A DNA stretch of 64,000 nt. Source: Fodinibius salicampi (GTDB lineage Bacteria; Bacteroidota; Rhodothermia; Balneolales; Balneolaceae). The stretch spans positions 712,850-776,849 of the forward strand of contig NZ_BAABRS010000002.1 of NCBI RefSeq assembly GCF_039545095.1, read 5' to 3'. Positions 1-9,034 of this stretch are shown here, piece by piece; the stretch's first letter is position 1; each line of letters starts with the position of its first letter. The notes under the pieces are model-generated. The model saw nothing but the letters and a program-made list of their open reading frames with translations. It was not told where the DNA came from and did not search any database. The position numbers and the translations under genes are program-made.

Positions 1-1
1 T

Positions 2-244
2 ATACCTTGGTCTAAGGCGGTCAATGAGGACGGCACATTCAAGAGTAAGGAAGAATTACAGAAAATTTACGAGAATGAGGGAGTTACACCAGACAAAGAG
101 ATTATCGCATACTGCCGTATTGGTGAACGATCAGCACACTCCTGGTTTGTACTTAACGAGTTGCTCGAGTATCCAACCGTTCGAAATTACGACGGTTCAT
201 GGACTGAATGGGGTAACTTGGTAAATGCACCTATTGAGCGGTAA
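2..244 (+). CDS. Thiosulfate/3-mercaptopyruvate sulfurtransferase, C-terminal part
   Basis: The left window edge cuts this gene; 80 codons of its 3' end are visible, open from base 2 to a TAA. The active-site loop CRIGERSAH places the persulfide-forming cysteine in a rhodanese domain, and DGSWTEWG near the end is typical of the C-terminal rhodanese domain of two-domain sulfurtransferases. Such enzymes move sulfane sulfur from thiosulfate or 3-mercaptopyruvate to cyanide or thiols. It lies 30 bp before sulfite reductase on the same strand, so it probably belongs to the sulfur assimilation cluster. The missing N-terminus prevents a choice between the two substrates. Confidence 0.88.
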   Translation: MPWSKAVNEDGTFKSKEELQKIYENEGVTPDKEIIAYCRIGERSAHSWFVLNELLEYPTVRNYDGSWTEWGNLVNAPIER

Positions 245-274
245 TTTCTAACTATAAACAACTGGAAATCCTTT

Positions 275-1957
275 ATGGGTTCTCGACGAAAACGAACAAA
301 AAGTAAAATCGAAGTCATAAAGGAGAACAGCGATTATCTGCGAGCGCCTCTTGCTGAAGAAGTGGGGAATGATTCTTCCCACTTCGGCAAGGAGGCGATC
401 CAGGTGCTTAAATTTCACGGCACCTACCAGCAAGATGATCGTGATCTCCGAGAAGGCCGAGACCGACACTATATTTTTATGATCCGGGGACGATTGCCCG
501 GTGGTAAAATGACTCCCGAACAATATCTTGCGATTGATGAAATCGCCGATGAATATGCGGATCAGACGCTGAGGGTTACCACCCGGCAGGCGTTTCAATT
601 GCATGGGATCATTAAGGACGAGCTCAAAGAAACATTGCAGGAAATCAATAATTCATTGATTACTACACTGGGAGCCTGCGGAGATATTGTCCGAAATGTA
701 ATGGCGACACCTGCACCTGATATCGATGGCCGTCAGGCTAAAGTTCAGGCATTTGCCGATGATCTTTCGGATATTCTCCTTCCGGCCAGTAAAGCCTATC
801 ACGAGGTATGGCTGAATGGGGATAAAGTATATTCTGGAAAGGAAGAGGTTACGGAAAGTGAACCTCTGTATGGACACAGCTACTTGCCACGTAAATTCAA
901 GGTAGGAATCGCACTGCCCAAAGATAACAGTATTGACGCCTATACACAGGATATCGGGTTGGTAGCATTGTTCGATGATGATAATGAAATCGAAGGCTTC
1001 AACGTGATTGTCGGTGGAGGCATGGGTATGAACCACCGCAAAGAAGAAACATTTCCCCGGCTTGGTGATGATCTTGGATACATTCCCAAAGAGAAAGTGG
1101 TAGATGTGGTTAAAACAATCATTGAGATACAGCGCGATCACGGGGATCGAAAGAACCGCAAGCAAGCCCGAATGAAGTACCTGATTCATAAATGGGGACT
1201 GGAAAAATTTGAAAACGAACTCGTAGAACGCCTTGGATATGAGCTGGAGCCCTTTCGAGAGCTGCCGGACTTTGAACTGGATCTTTATCTTGGCTGGAAT
1301 AAGCAGTCGGATGGCAACTGGTTTTTAGGACTCTCCATTGAAAACGGTCGCATCAAAGATGAGGGCGCACTTCAGCTGAAAACGGCACTTCGTAAGATTG
1401 TTAAAGAGTATGAGACGGGTGTTCGATTGACCCCGAACCATAACGTCATTCTTACGGATATATCTGAGGATGATAAAGCTGCTATAGAGCAGATCTTTGA
1501 TGAGCATGGAGTATTGCTGGATGATGAGCTTTCCAATGCAATCAAGTATTCGATGGCATGCCCGGCCCTTCCTACCTGTGGACTTGCCATTACTGAATCG
1601 GAGCGTGCGCTTCCGGATATCATCAGAGATTTGGATGACGTACTCCATGAACTTGGTCTCGAAGACGAGAAGCTGTCTGTGCGTATGACAGGCTGCCCAA
1701 ATGGCTGTTCCAGACCCTATGTAGCGGATATTGGTTTTGTAGGGCGCTCGCTTGATAAATATTCTATTTTTATTGGTGGAGATCCTTCCGGAACCCGGTT
1801 AAATAGCCGTTACAAAGATCTGGTTGAACGTAAAAATCTCGTAAATGAGGTTCGTCCCTTACTCGAGCACTTTAAAGATAATCGTGTAAATGGCGAATCA
1901 TTTGGAGACTTCTGGGAAAGAGTCGGGATTGAAGAAGTCGAACAAGTTACTGCATAA
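275..1957 (+). CDS. Sulfite reductase, siroheme/4Fe-4S hemoprotein subunit (nitrite/sulfite reductase family)
   Basis: It reduces sulfite to sulfide with six electrons, the last step of assimilatory sulfate reduction in the cytoplasm. The 560-residue length fits a single-chain enzyme of the CysI/ferredoxin-Sir type. The N-terminal half carries KFHGTYQQDDRDLREG and RGRLPGG, which resemble CysI. The siroheme/4Fe-4S ligands are seen as ACPALPTCG followed by TGCPNGCSRPY (C-x5-C and C-x3-C). A nitrite reductase of the same family cannot be ruled out on motifs alone, but the following siroheme genes, cysH and a ferredoxin argue for sulfite. No flavoprotein CysJ is next to it, so the nearby 7Fe ferredoxin is a possible electron donor (inference). 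Confidence 0.92.
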   Translation: MGSRRKRTKSKIEVIKENSDYLRAPLAEEVGNDSSHFGKEAIQVLKFHGTYQQDDRDLREGRDRHYIFMIRGRLPGGKMTPEQYLAIDEIADEYADQTLRVTTRQAFQLHGIIKDELKETLQEINNSLITTLGACGDIVRNVMATPAPDIDGRQAKVQAFADDLSDILLPASKAYHEVWLNGDKVYSGKEEVTESEPLYGHSYLPRKFKVGIALPKDNSIDAYTQDIGLVALFDDDNEIEGFNVIVGGGMGMNHRKEETFPRLGDDLGYIPKEKVVDVVKTIIEIQRDHGDRKNRKQARMKYLIHKWGLEKFENELVERLGYELEPFRELPDFELDLYLGWNKQSDGNWFLGLSIENGRIKDEGALQLKTALRKIVKEYETGVRLTPNHNVILTDISEDDKAAIEQIFDEHGVLLDDELSNAIKYSMACPALPTCGLAITESERALPDIIRDLDDVLHELGLEDEKLSVRMTGCPNGCSRPYVADIGFVGRSLDKYSIFIGGDPSGTRLNSRYKDLVERKNLVNEVRPLLEHFKDNRVNGESFGDFWERVGIEEVEQVTA

Positions 1958-1975
1958 CAATCATAACATCGTACT

Positions 1976-2791
1976 ATGAGTATTCAACCACATCAATACC
2001 AGAACTGTGGAAAAGTTTACCTTGTTGGAGCAGGGCCGGGAGATCCCGACTTGATTACCGTTAAGGGGGCAAAAGTGCTGGGAGAGGCCGATGTAATTGT
2101 ATATGATCGGCTGGCTAATCCGGAACTTTTGTCACTTACCCGGGATCGCTCAGAGCACCTTTATGTCGGGAAACGCCCCGGCAAGCCATCGGTTTCGCAA
2201 GAACAGATTAATCACATTTTAATCACCAAAGCTCAGGAAGGTAAAACGGTGGTGAGACTTAAGGGAGGAGATCCTTTTGTCTTTGGCCGGGGAGGGGAGG
2301 AATGTGAGGCATTGCGTAAAGAGGATATTCCGTTTGAGATAGTACCGGGTATTAGCAGTGCCTTGGCTGCTCCGGCCTTTGCCGGTATTCCGGTAACGCA
2401 TCGAAATGTGGCACGATCATTTACGGTAGTTACCGGACATACTATTAAGAAAGCAGATACTTTTGCTAACTGGGAACACCTGGTCAACGCCGATACGCTT
2501 GTTATTCTTATGGGAATGAAGAGTCTTCCAAAAATAGCTGAAATTTTGATAAGATACGGCCGGAAAGCAGATACACCTGTAGCTGTTATTGAGCAGGCGA
2601 CTTATCAATCCCAGCGAACGGTATTAGGAACTTTGGAAAATATTGCTGAGAAAGCTGTGTCGCTGTCTCCACCTGGTACAATCGTAATTGGAGAATTAGC
2701 TGCCAAAAGCAATGACTTAGCGTGGTTTCAGACAGAAGAAAAGGCAGAAGTCACTTTTAATACCAGTTTACGAACGCAATTTGCAGGTTAA
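1976..2791 (+). CDS. cobA: Uroporphyrinogen-III C-methyltransferase (SUMT)
   Basis: It transfers two methyl groups from S-adenosylmethionine to uroporphyrinogen III to make precorrin-2, the first committed step of siroheme synthesis. The family signature YLVGAGPGDPDLITVKG is at residues 15-31, and GGDPFVFGRGGEE and VPGISSALAAPAFAGIP follow in the expected order. The 271 residues cover only the methyltransferase; the dehydrogenase/ferrochelatase half found in enterobacterial CysG is a separate gene here, two genes downstream. The gene starts 18 bp after the sulfite reductase gene, consistent with one transcript that delivers both the apo-enzyme and its cofactor. Confidence 0.95.
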   Translation: MSIQPHQYQNCGKVYLVGAGPGDPDLITVKGAKVLGEADVIVYDRLANPELLSLTRDRSEHLYVGKRPGKPSVSQEQINHILITKAQEGKTVVRLKGGDPFVFGRGGEECEALRKEDIPFEIVPGISSALAAPAFAGIPVTHRNVARSFTVVTGHTIKKADTFANWEHLVNADTLVILMGMKSLPKIAEILIRYGRKADTPVAVIEQATYQSQRTVLGTLENIAEKAVSLSPPGTIVIGELAAKSNDLAWFQTEEKAEVTFNTSLRTQFAG

Positions 2792-2802
2792 AACTATTAA
2801 CA

Positions 2803-3579
2803 ATGCAGAAGCTAAAAGAAAAAATTATTCCAAACCAAAAACTTTCTCCAGAGCTGCTGGATAATCTTAATGCACAGTTTGAAGTAGCTGGTCCTGATGA
2901 GGTATTGCTATGGGCATACCATACTTTTGGATCTGATATGACACTCGGGACAGGCTTTGGTCCGTCGGGAATGTTTTTAATCTATCGTCTTTGGGAGTTG
3001 GGAGTAGAAATCCCGATTTTCTACCTGGATACGAATCTGCTGTTTGATGAAACTTATAAACTCAAAGATCGCATCGAAGAGCGGTATGATTTCGAAATAA
3101 CTAGGGTGACCCCCGAGCTTTCAGTGGACGAGCAAGCAGAAAAATATGGTGATGAACTTTGGAACAAAAATCCGAATCGCTGCTGCTACCTTCGAAAAGT
3201 ACGCCCACTCCGTAATTATCTTTCGGATAAAAGGGCATGGGTAACAGGTATTCGTAGAAGTCAGTCTGAAAGCCGACGTGATACCCAGTTTGTAGAATGG
3301 GATCCCGAGAACAATGTGGTTAAGATTAATCCCCTTGCCAGCTGGACCGGAGATGAGGTATGGAACTATATCCGTTCTAAAGGACTTCCATACAATCCTC
3401 TGCATGATGAAGGTTATCCTAGTATAGGTTGTATTCCTTGTACACAGCCCGCAGATGGAAAAACCGATGATCGGCGTACCGGGCGTTGGAACGGCTCTGA
3501 TAAAACGGAGTGTGGTATTCATCTGCCAACACAACAAAAAAATGGCAAGAAAAATAAATTAACACCAAACAATAAATAG
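2803..3579 (+). CDS. cysH: Adenylyl-sulfate / phosphoadenylyl-sulfate reductase
   Basis: It reduces activated sulfate (APS or PAPS) to sulfite with thioredoxin. The P-loop-like GTGFGPSGMFL lies near residue 50. The paired cysteines in NRCCYLRKVRPL and the later GCIPCTQP give the CC...CxxC set that binds a 4Fe-4S cluster in APS-type reductases, and the C-terminal TECGIHLP holds the catalytic cysteine. The presence of these cluster cysteines favours APS as substrate, as in Bacillus and Pseudomonas enzymes, over the cluster-free E. coli PAPS enzyme. The gene lies 11 bp after cobA. ATP sulfurylase is not in the window and may lie upstream of it. Confidence 0.93.
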   Translation: MQKLKEKIIPNQKLSPELLDNLNAQFEVAGPDEVLLWAYHTFGSDMTLGTGFGPSGMFLIYRLWELGVEIPIFYLDTNLLFDETYKLKDRIEERYDFEITRVTPELSVDEQAEKYGDELWNKNPNRCCYLRKVRPLRNYLSDKRAWVTGIRRSQSESRRDTQFVEWDPENNVVKINPLASWTGDEVWNYIRSKGLPYNPLHDEGYPSIGCIPCTQPADGKTDDRRTGRWNGSDKTECGIHLPTQQKNGKKNKLTPNNK

Positions 3580-3586
3580 CGATATT

Positions 3587-4255
3587 ATGGAGATGTTTCC
3601 CATTTATTTACGCCGATTGGATGAGCGTAAAACGGTGATCGTCGGCGGTGACCACGAAGCGGAAGGGAAGGTTGAACAGCTTCTCGAACGAAATGCCAGG
3701 TTAACGGTTATTAGCCCTCACCTGACAGAGAAACTACAGCGGTGGGCAGGGGAGAGGCGCTTCGAATGGATTCCCCGAAGGTATAAGCAAGGTGATCTGG
3801 AAGGGGCTTTTATGGCAATTGTAGCCCAATTTGAGGGGAATACAAATAAGGTAGCTTATCAGGAGGCCAAAGAGAGAGGTATTTTAATCAATGTAATGGA
3901 TGATCTGTCTCATGCAAACTTTGCTTTTGGATCAATCGTAAAACGCGGTCCACTAACTATTTCTATATCCACCAGTGGCGCAGCCCCTGCTTTATCTGTT
4001 CGATTACGACAGCGTTTCGAGAAAGAATTTGGTCCCGAATATGGAACTTTTCTGGAGTTCATGCAGAAACTGAGGGATCCAATGTCCAAACATCATGATA
4101 AGTTTGAAACTCGTAAAAAACTGTGGTATGAAGTGATAGATTCGGAGGTGCTTACTCTTTTTAGAGAAGAAAAAATTAGTGAAGCCTATCAGAGAACTGC
4201 GGATATTGTAGGCGAAGAAGTAGTGGAAGCTGCCTTGGGCACCTACAAATATTAA
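3587..4255 (+). CDS. Precorrin-2 dehydrogenase / sirohydrochlorin ferrochelatase (Met8/CysG-N family)
   Basis: It oxidises precorrin-2 with NAD and probably inserts iron to complete siroheme. The N-terminal MFPIYLRRLDERKTVIVGG starts a Rossmann fold, and DDLSHANFAFGSIVKRGPL followed by ISTSGAAPALS is the family core, including the conserved aspartate region needed for both activities. The nucleotide loop is slightly odd: the usual third glycine of GGG is replaced, giving VGGDHEAEGK. At 222 residues it is the stand-alone form, like yeast Met8p or Bacillus YlnF. It sits 7 bp after cysH at the end of the tightly spaced sulfur genes. Confidence 0.9.
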   Translation: MEMFPIYLRRLDERKTVIVGGDHEAEGKVEQLLERNARLTVISPHLTEKLQRWAGERRFEWIPRRYKQGDLEGAFMAIVAQFEGNTNKVAYQEAKERGILINVMDDLSHANFAFGSIVKRGPLTISISTSGAAPALSVRLRQRFEKEFGPEYGTFLEFMQKLRDPMSKHHDKFETRKKLWYEVIDSEVLTLFREEKISEAYQRTADIVGEEVVEAALGTYKY

Positions 4256-4348
4256 TTGAGTGATGATAACGATTGCTATTACATTTTTGTAAGAAAAGTA
4301 TTTATACACTAAACCCAATAATCATAATTTAGATAACAAAACTTAACC

Positions 4349-4687
4349 ATGGCTTATATTGTAGCTGAGCCCTGCATTAATTGTAAATATACCCACTGTG
4401 CCGCTGTTTGTCCGGTTGATGCCTTTCGGGAAGGACCTAATTTTTTGGTCATTGATCCTTTTGAGTGTATTGATTGCGACGCCTGTGTACCCGAATGTCC
4501 CGTAGAGGCAATTTATCCGGATGATGAACTGCCCCTGGAGTGGGAGCACTATATCGATCTCAATGATCGGTTGTCCGAAAAGTGGATGGAACACCATATC
4601 ACTGAAACAACGGATCCGTTACCGGATGCTGATGACTGGGCTGAGAAGGAAGATAAAGATGACCTTCTTGAGGAGTCATGGGCATAA
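4349..4687 (+). CDS. fdxA: Seven-iron ferredoxin (3Fe-4S/4Fe-4S)
   Basis: This 112-residue electron carrier matches FdxA-type ferredoxins from the first residues. The cysteines in [19 protein letters not shown] and [16 protein letters not shown] give one 3Fe-4S and one 4Fe-4S site. The tail with LPDADDW is also usual for this family. It is separated from the siroheme gene by 93 bp, so it may have its own promoter, and it ends before a strong hairpin terminator. Its place behind sulfite reductase makes it a candidate donor of electrons for sulfite reduction, but FdxA is often expressed for other redox roles, so this partner is inferred from position only. Confidence 0.93.
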   Translation: MAYIVAEPCINCKYTHCAAVCPVDAFREGPNFLVIDPFECIDCDACVPECPVEAIYPDDELPLEWEHYIDLNDRLSEKWMEHHITETTDPLPDADDWAEKEDKDDLLEESWA

Positions 4688-4726
4688 TATTTTAAACGGG
4701 ATAGAACCATAACATTACTTTTACCT

Positions 4727-4758
4727 GGCTCTAACCTTATTGGGTTAGAGCCTTTTTT
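4727..4758 (+). terminator. Rho-independent terminator after fdxA
   Basis: A 10-bp perfect stem (GGCTCTAACC with GGTTAGAGCC, 6-nt loop) is followed directly by six T residues. It closes the sulfur/ferredoxin transcript. Confidence 0.93.
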
Positions 4759-4787
4759 ATTTTCACTCGGTTCCATCTATCACATAA

Positions 4788-4817
4788 AAAAGGCCTGACA
4801 TTAATGTCCGGCCTTTT
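4788..4817. terminator. Second hairpin between convergent fdxA and ilvE
   Basis: An 8-bp stem AAAAGGCC/GGCCTTTT encloses the self-complementary GACATTAATGTC. The A and T runs at its two sides mean it can act on both strands, backing up the terminators on either side. Confidence 0.75.
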
Positions 4818-4832
4818 CTAATTGGTAAGTAT

Positions 4833-4874
4833 ATATAAAAAATTAACCTACCCGGCTATCAACCGGGTAGGTTA
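4833..4874 (-). terminator. Terminator of the branched-chain amino acid operon
   Basis: Twelve perfect base pairs (TAACCTACCCGG with CCGGGTAGGTTA, 7-nt loop) lie just beyond the ilvE stop. Read on the minus strand the stem is followed by ATTTTTTATAT. This marks the 3' end of the nine-gene ilv-leu operon. Confidence 0.93.
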
Positions 4875-4876
4875 TA

Positions 4877-5992
4877 TCAGCCAATAGAAGACATCCATTG
4901 ATAGGTGTCTTCGAGAGTTGAATATTGGATACCAGTAATGGTATCATAAAGTCTTTGAGCAAAGGGACCGATTTGTTCTCGATCTGTTACAATAGTTTGT
5001 CCCTTGTGGTTGATGGAACCTACCGGTGAAATAACGGCAGCAGTACCTGTTCCAAATATTTCTTCGAGATTTCCTTTGTCATCTTCTTCGAAGATCTCAT
5101 CGATGGTAAGGGGACGCTGGTGTATGGGTGTATCCCATTTATCGGCAAGCTGAATGACAGAGTCACGTGTTATTCCTCCCAGAATTGAACCATTTAGTGA
5201 TGGGGTATACAACTCACCATTAATTTTGAAGAAGATATTCATCGTACCTACTTCTTCAATATATTTGTGCTCGTGAGCATCTAACCAGATAATTTGGGTA
5301 AATCCGTTTTCTTTGGCTTTTTTGGCCGGAAGAAGAGTGGGTCCATAATTACATGCCGTCTTTACAAATCCGGATCCTCCTTTAACAGCCCGAATATAGT
5401 CTTCGGTAGTCGTCAAATTAACCGGATCAAATCCCTCTTCATAATAAGCACCAACGGGTGAAGTAAGGACAATCAAGCGATATGTCTGCGCTGGCTTAAC
5501 GCCCAGGCATGCATCCGCGGCAAAAACTATTGGCCGTATATATAGTGCATTTCCATACTTTTCCGGAACCCAATCCCGATCGATAGCAATAAGTTTTTTG
5601 ATCGCCTTGCCCAAAAGATTGGCATCCGGTTGAGGAATACACATTCGGGCACAGGAATTGTTAAATCGATTTAGATGGTCTTGGAGTCGAAAAATGTTTA
5701 CGTCGCCATCCTCGCTTTTGAAAGCCTTCATCCCTTCAAAAACCGTTTGTCCGTAGTGAAGGGTGGCAGTAGCGGGAGAGAGTGAGAGATCACCAAATGG
5801 TACAACCTTAGGTTGCTGCCATTGCCCATCTCGGTATTCCATACTTAGCATATGATCAGAGAAAACATCTCCAAAACCAGGATTATCCAGATCTACGGAA
5901 TGAATCCGGCTTTCTCCTTTACGTTCTACCTGGAGAAATGAAGAATCCTGCTGTTTAGCTGTCTGAGGAATGGCTGACGACTGACGGTTCAT
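4877..5992 (-). CDS. ilvE: Branched-chain amino acid aminotransferase
   Basis: It performs the last step of Ile, Leu and Val synthesis, exchanging the amino group with glutamate in a PLP-dependent reaction. The 371-residue size and motifs such as LHYGQTVFEGMKAF near residue 80 and the GSGFVKTACNYGPTLLPAKK segment identify a fold-type IV, class of long (type II) IlvE; the lysine in the latter region is expected to bind PLP. The start codon overlaps the end of leuB by 4 bp (ATGA), so translation is probably coupled. It is the last gene of the operon and ends 3 bp before a strong terminator stem. Confidence 0.95.
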   Translation of the reverse strand: MNRQSSAIPQTAKQQDSSFLQVERKGESRIHSVDLDNPGFGDVFSDHMLSMEYRDGQWQQPKVVPFGDLSLSPATATLHYGQTVFEGMKAFKSEDGDVNIFRLQDHLNRFNNSCARMCIPQPDANLLGKAIKKLIAIDRDWVPEKYGNALYIRPIVFAADACLGVKPAQTYRLIVLTSPVGAYYEEGFDPVNLTTTEDYIRAVKGGSGFVKTACNYGPTLLPAKKAKENGFTQIIWLDAHEHKYIEEVGTMNIFFKINGELYTPSLNGSILGGITRDSVIQLADKWDTPIHQRPLTIDEIFEEDDKGNLEEIFGTGTAAVISPVGSINHKGQTIVTDREQIGPFAQRLYDTITGIQYSTLEDTYQWMSSIG

Positions 5993-7098
5993 AACAGGTT
6001 GCCTGGTTGCATCTTAGGATTTAAATGTTTGAGAACAGCACTTCCCATCTCAGAAGTATCAACCAGATATTCCTTGGAAGGATTGGAAGCAATGTCACCG
6101 GTTCGGAACCCATCCTGAAGGGTAGCCTGTATGGCGTCTTCAATTTCCTGAGCTGCTTCGGGCATATCGAGCGAATAGCGGCACATTAAGGCTATAGAAG
6201 CAATAGCTGCCAGCGGATTTGCTTTATTTTGTCCCGCTATATCAGGTGCGGATCCGTGAACCGGTTCATACATGGCATACTTTTCTCCGATACTGGCAGA
6301 GGGAAGCATCCCGATAGAACCGGTAATCATTGCGGCGGCATCACTCAGGATATCGCCGAACATATTTCCAGTTAGAATAACATCAAATTGTTTGGGATCG
6401 CGGATCAGCTGCATGGCACAATTATCGACCAGCATGTGGCTTAGGGAAATTTCGGGCCACTGGCTGGCTGAGTCTATCACGGTACGCCGCCACAACCGAG
6501 AAGAATCCAATACATTGGATTTATCTACTGAGGTGACCTTGCGATTACGGTCGGTGGCCATCTCAAATGCCTTATGGGCGATACGTTCAATCTCGTGTGT
6601 TTCATAGGCCAAGGTATCAACACCGCGTTCCCCGGCAGAAGTTTGTTCAATAAATCTCGGTCGCCCAAAATAGATTCCACCTGTTAATTCACGCAGGATG
6701 AGAATATCAACTCCATTAACAATTTCTTCTTTAAGCGGAGAAGAATGAATAAGCGATTGATGGGTTGTTATGGGACGCAAGTTAGCAAATAGTCCGAGCT
6801 CCTTGCGAAGACCTAATAAAGCAGCCTCGGGACGTTTATCTTTAGGTTCTTCATTCCATTTGTCGCCTCCAACAGCACCTAATAGAACCGCCGGTACTTC
6901 TTTACAGGCTTCGAGCGCTTTTTCGGTGAGGGGGCGTCCATAGCGATCTATGCTTGCACCTCCCACGTCAAAAGAGCGGGTTTTTAGCTTATAGCCGTGA
7001 CGTTTACAAACGGTTTCTAAAACATTTACGGCTTCCCGGGTTACTTCCGGGCCAATACCGTCGCCGGGTAAAACAACAATTTCTTTGGTTACTGACAT
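5989..7098 (-). CDS. leuB: 3-isopropylmalate dehydrogenase
   Basis: It oxidises and decarboxylates 3-isopropylmalate with NAD, the third leucine-specific step. LPGDGIGPEVTREAV opens the protein, LRELTGGIYFGRPR carries the substrate-binding region, and GDILSDAAAMITGSIGMLPS is the family signature containing the metal-binding aspartates. The 369-residue length is typical. It overlaps leuD by 10 bp and ilvE by 4 bp. In organisms that make isoleucine from citramalate the same enzyme also acts on 3-methylmalate; the cimA gene in this operon makes that dual role likely (inference). Confidence 0.96.
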   Translation of the reverse strand: MSVTKEIVVLPGDGIGPEVTREAVNVLETVCKRHGYKLKTRSFDVGGASIDRYGRPLTEKALEACKEVPAVLLGAVGGDKWNEEPKDKRPEAALLGLRKELGLFANLRPITTHQSLIHSSPLKEEIVNGVDILILRELTGGIYFGRPRFIEQTSAGERGVDTLAYETHEIERIAHKAFEMATDRNRKVTSVDKSNVLDSSRLWRRTVIDSASQWPEISLSHMLVDNCAMQLIRDPKQFDVILTGNMFGDILSDAAAMITGSIGMLPSASIGEKYAMYEPVHGSAPDIAGQNKANPLAAIASIALMCRYSLDMPEAAQEIEDAIQATLQDGFRTGDIASNPSKEYLVDTSEMGSAVLKHLNPKMQPGNLL

Positions 7099-7661
7099 GG
7101 GATCATTCCTTCTTTACGTGCAAATTCAAAAATTCCGCCTGCCTGAACGATATCTGCTACACTGCCCAAGGGGCGAATTTCATAGGTTTCATCTTGTGTA
7201 ATATTGTGAACCGAACGATTTTGAGGATCAATCCGGAGAGTATCGCCTGTAGATACTTTGGAACTGAGGTCTTCCAGGCTTTCGTAGGGAACGACAAAGC
7301 CACCATCTACAGAATTACGATAGAAGATCCGGGCAAAAGTGGGCGCAATAATAGCCTGGATGCCTGCAATATCGAGAGATGCAGGAGCGTGCTCGCGAGA
7401 CGAACCACATCCAAAATTAGGCCCCCCAACTATAATACTATATTCGCTTTCGAATTTATCTTCTTCAACTAATGGGGTATTACCCTCAGGCAAACCAGAT
7501 TCAGCATCTGGGACACCTGAGAGGGCATATCGCCCATAAAATTTTCGTTCCTCGGGATCATCGAGGCTATAGACTAAGTGCTCAGCCGGGATAATTTGAT
7601 CGGTATCGATATTTTTCCCAAGAACAAAAGCCTTTCCTTCAATTTGTTGTTCGTTCGACAT
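7089..7661 (-). CDS. leuD: 3-isopropylmalate dehydratase, small subunit
   Basis: This is the swivelling small subunit that pairs with LeuC to isomerise 2-isopropylmalate to 3-isopropylmalate (and citramalate to methylmalate). GPNFGCGSSREHAPASL is the diagnostic substrate-binding motif, preceded by FVLGKNIDTDQIIPA. At 190 residues it is between the short archaeal-like and the longer enterobacterial forms. It starts 24 bp after leuC and runs 10 bp into leuB. Confidence 0.95.
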   Translation of the reverse strand: MSNEQQIEGKAFVLGKNIDTDQIIPAEHLVYSLDDPEERKFYGRYALSGVPDAESGLPEGNTPLVEEDKFESEYSIIVGGPNFGCGSSREHAPASLDIAGIQAIIAPTFARIFYRNSVDGGFVVPYESLEDLSSKVSTGDTLRIDPQNRSVHNITQDETYEIRPLGSVADIVQAGGIFEFARKEGMIPCQ

Positions 7662-7685
7662 AATTTGTATTAGCGATTAATAATT

Positions 7686-8999
7686 CTAAATAACAGTTTC
7701 TTGAATAAATACGCGTGGATCGGTGATTTTTCCTGTTACAGCAGAAGCAGCTACTGTATAAGGAGAAGCGAGGTATACCTGGGCCTGCTTGGATCCCATA
7801 CGCCCGGGATAATTCCGGTTTGTAGTGGAGATACAAACTTCAGCATTATTCAAGCGGCCAAAGGTATCAGATGGACCTCCAAGGCAAGCAGCACAGGAAG
7901 CTTGTCCAATATGGCATCCGGCATCTCTGAAAATTTGAATCAGCGGCTTGCCATTTAAGGTATGAGTTTCAAGCTTATCAGCTATCTCCGTTGTTGCCGG
8001 TACAATATAAGTATCGAGTTTCAACTCATTGCCCGCAATAATTTCTGCAGCCGCTTCAAAATCCGACAGTTTTCCACCGGTACACGAACCTATATAGGCT
8101 CGATCGAGTTTGGTGCCTTCGAGTTCTAATGCAGTGGCTTTATTATCCGGACTGTGTGGTTTTGCAACCATTGGAACCATATCCTCCAGATTATAGCTGT
8201 ACCGGCTGTGGTAGGTGGCATCAGCATCACTGTAAACAGGTTCAAAGTCTTTGTCGGTTCGTTCGCGGACATAGGCTTCGGTTTTCGCATCCGGTTCTAC
8301 CACCCCGTTCTTACCGCCTGCTTCGATAACCATATTGGTGAGTGTCATTCGATCTTCCATTGTCATGGCACTTATACCGGGACCGCCGAATTCCATCGTG
8401 CGATATGTTGCTCCGTCAACCCCTATATCGCCAATAATTTGCAGAATAAGATCCTTGGCCATCAAATAGGGAGGCATGGAGGTGCCTTCAAAGTCAAAAC
8501 GCATTGTTTCTGGTACTTTGACCCAGAGCTTGCCGGTTCCCATGATGAAAGCGGCATCAGTATTTCCTATACCCGTAGCAAATTGTCCAAAAGCGCCGGC
8601 CGTACAGGTGTGAGAGTCAGTACCGAACAGAACCTCACCCGGACGGGTAAATCCCTCTTCGGGCAGCGCAATATGGCAAACGCCTTTATAATCATCCGAT
8701 CCTACATCATAGAAATAGGGAAGGTCCTGATCAGCAGCAAAAGCGCGGAGGATATCAACATTACGATTAGCGTATTTATCTTCGGTAAAAATGTAGTGGT
8801 CCGGAATAATAACTAACTTTTCCTTGTCCCATACCCGGGCATCTTCTCCAAATTGCTTTTGAAAAATGCCGATGGATGGCGGCCCGCATACATCGTGAGT
8901 CATAAGAACATCCACATCAACCCAAACACTTTCGCCGGGCTCCACGGAGGAGGAGTCACTGTGGTTTGCTAAAATCTTTTCGGTGAGAGTCATTCCCAT
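7686..8999 (-). CDS. leuC: 3-isopropylmalate dehydratase, large subunit
   Basis: The catalytic aconitase-family subunit carries a 4Fe-4S cluster. Cluster cysteines are in YIGSCTGGK and SCAACLGGPSD, and GTDSHTCTAGAFG is the aconitase signature. The protein has 437 residues, closer to the 420-430-residue LeuC2/homoaconitase-like forms than to the 466-residue E. coli enzyme. The ATG lies 35 bp after leuA. In this operon it should serve both the leucine path and the citramalate path to isoleucine, since only one leuCD pair is present here. Confidence 0.93.
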   Translation of the reverse strand: MGMTLTEKILANHSDSSSVEPGESVWVDVDVLMTHDVCGPPSIGIFQKQFGEDARVWDKEKLVIIPDHYIFTEDKYANRNVDILRAFAADQDLPYFYDVGSDDYKGVCHIALPEEGFTRPGEVLFGTDSHTCTAGAFGQFATGIGNTDAAFIMGTGKLWVKVPETMRFDFEGTSMPPYLMAKDLILQIIGDIGVDGATYRTMEFGGPGISAMTMEDRMTLTNMVIEAGGKNGVVEPDAKTEAYVRERTDKDFEPVYSDADATYHSRYSYNLEDMVPMVAKPHSPDNKATALELEGTKLDRAYIGSCTGGKLSDFEAAAEIIAGNELKLDTYIVPATTEIADKLETHTLNGKPLIQIFRDAGCHIGQASCAACLGGPSDTFGRLNNAEVCISTTNRNYPGRMGSKQAQVYLASPYTVAASAVTGKITDPRVFIQETVI

Positions 9000-9034
9000 A
9001 GTTCAAATACGTTTATGTCGTTGTTTAATATTTA

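Noticed and set aside
653..1189. Minus-strand frame of 178 codons inside the sulfite reductase gene
   Set aside because: Shadow of a well-conserved gene; rich in Cys/His/Phe as antisense frames often are here.
8154..8816. Plus-strand frame of 220 codons inside leuC
   Set aside because: It lies wholly antisense to a gene with complete aconitase-family motifs and shows no family features of its own.
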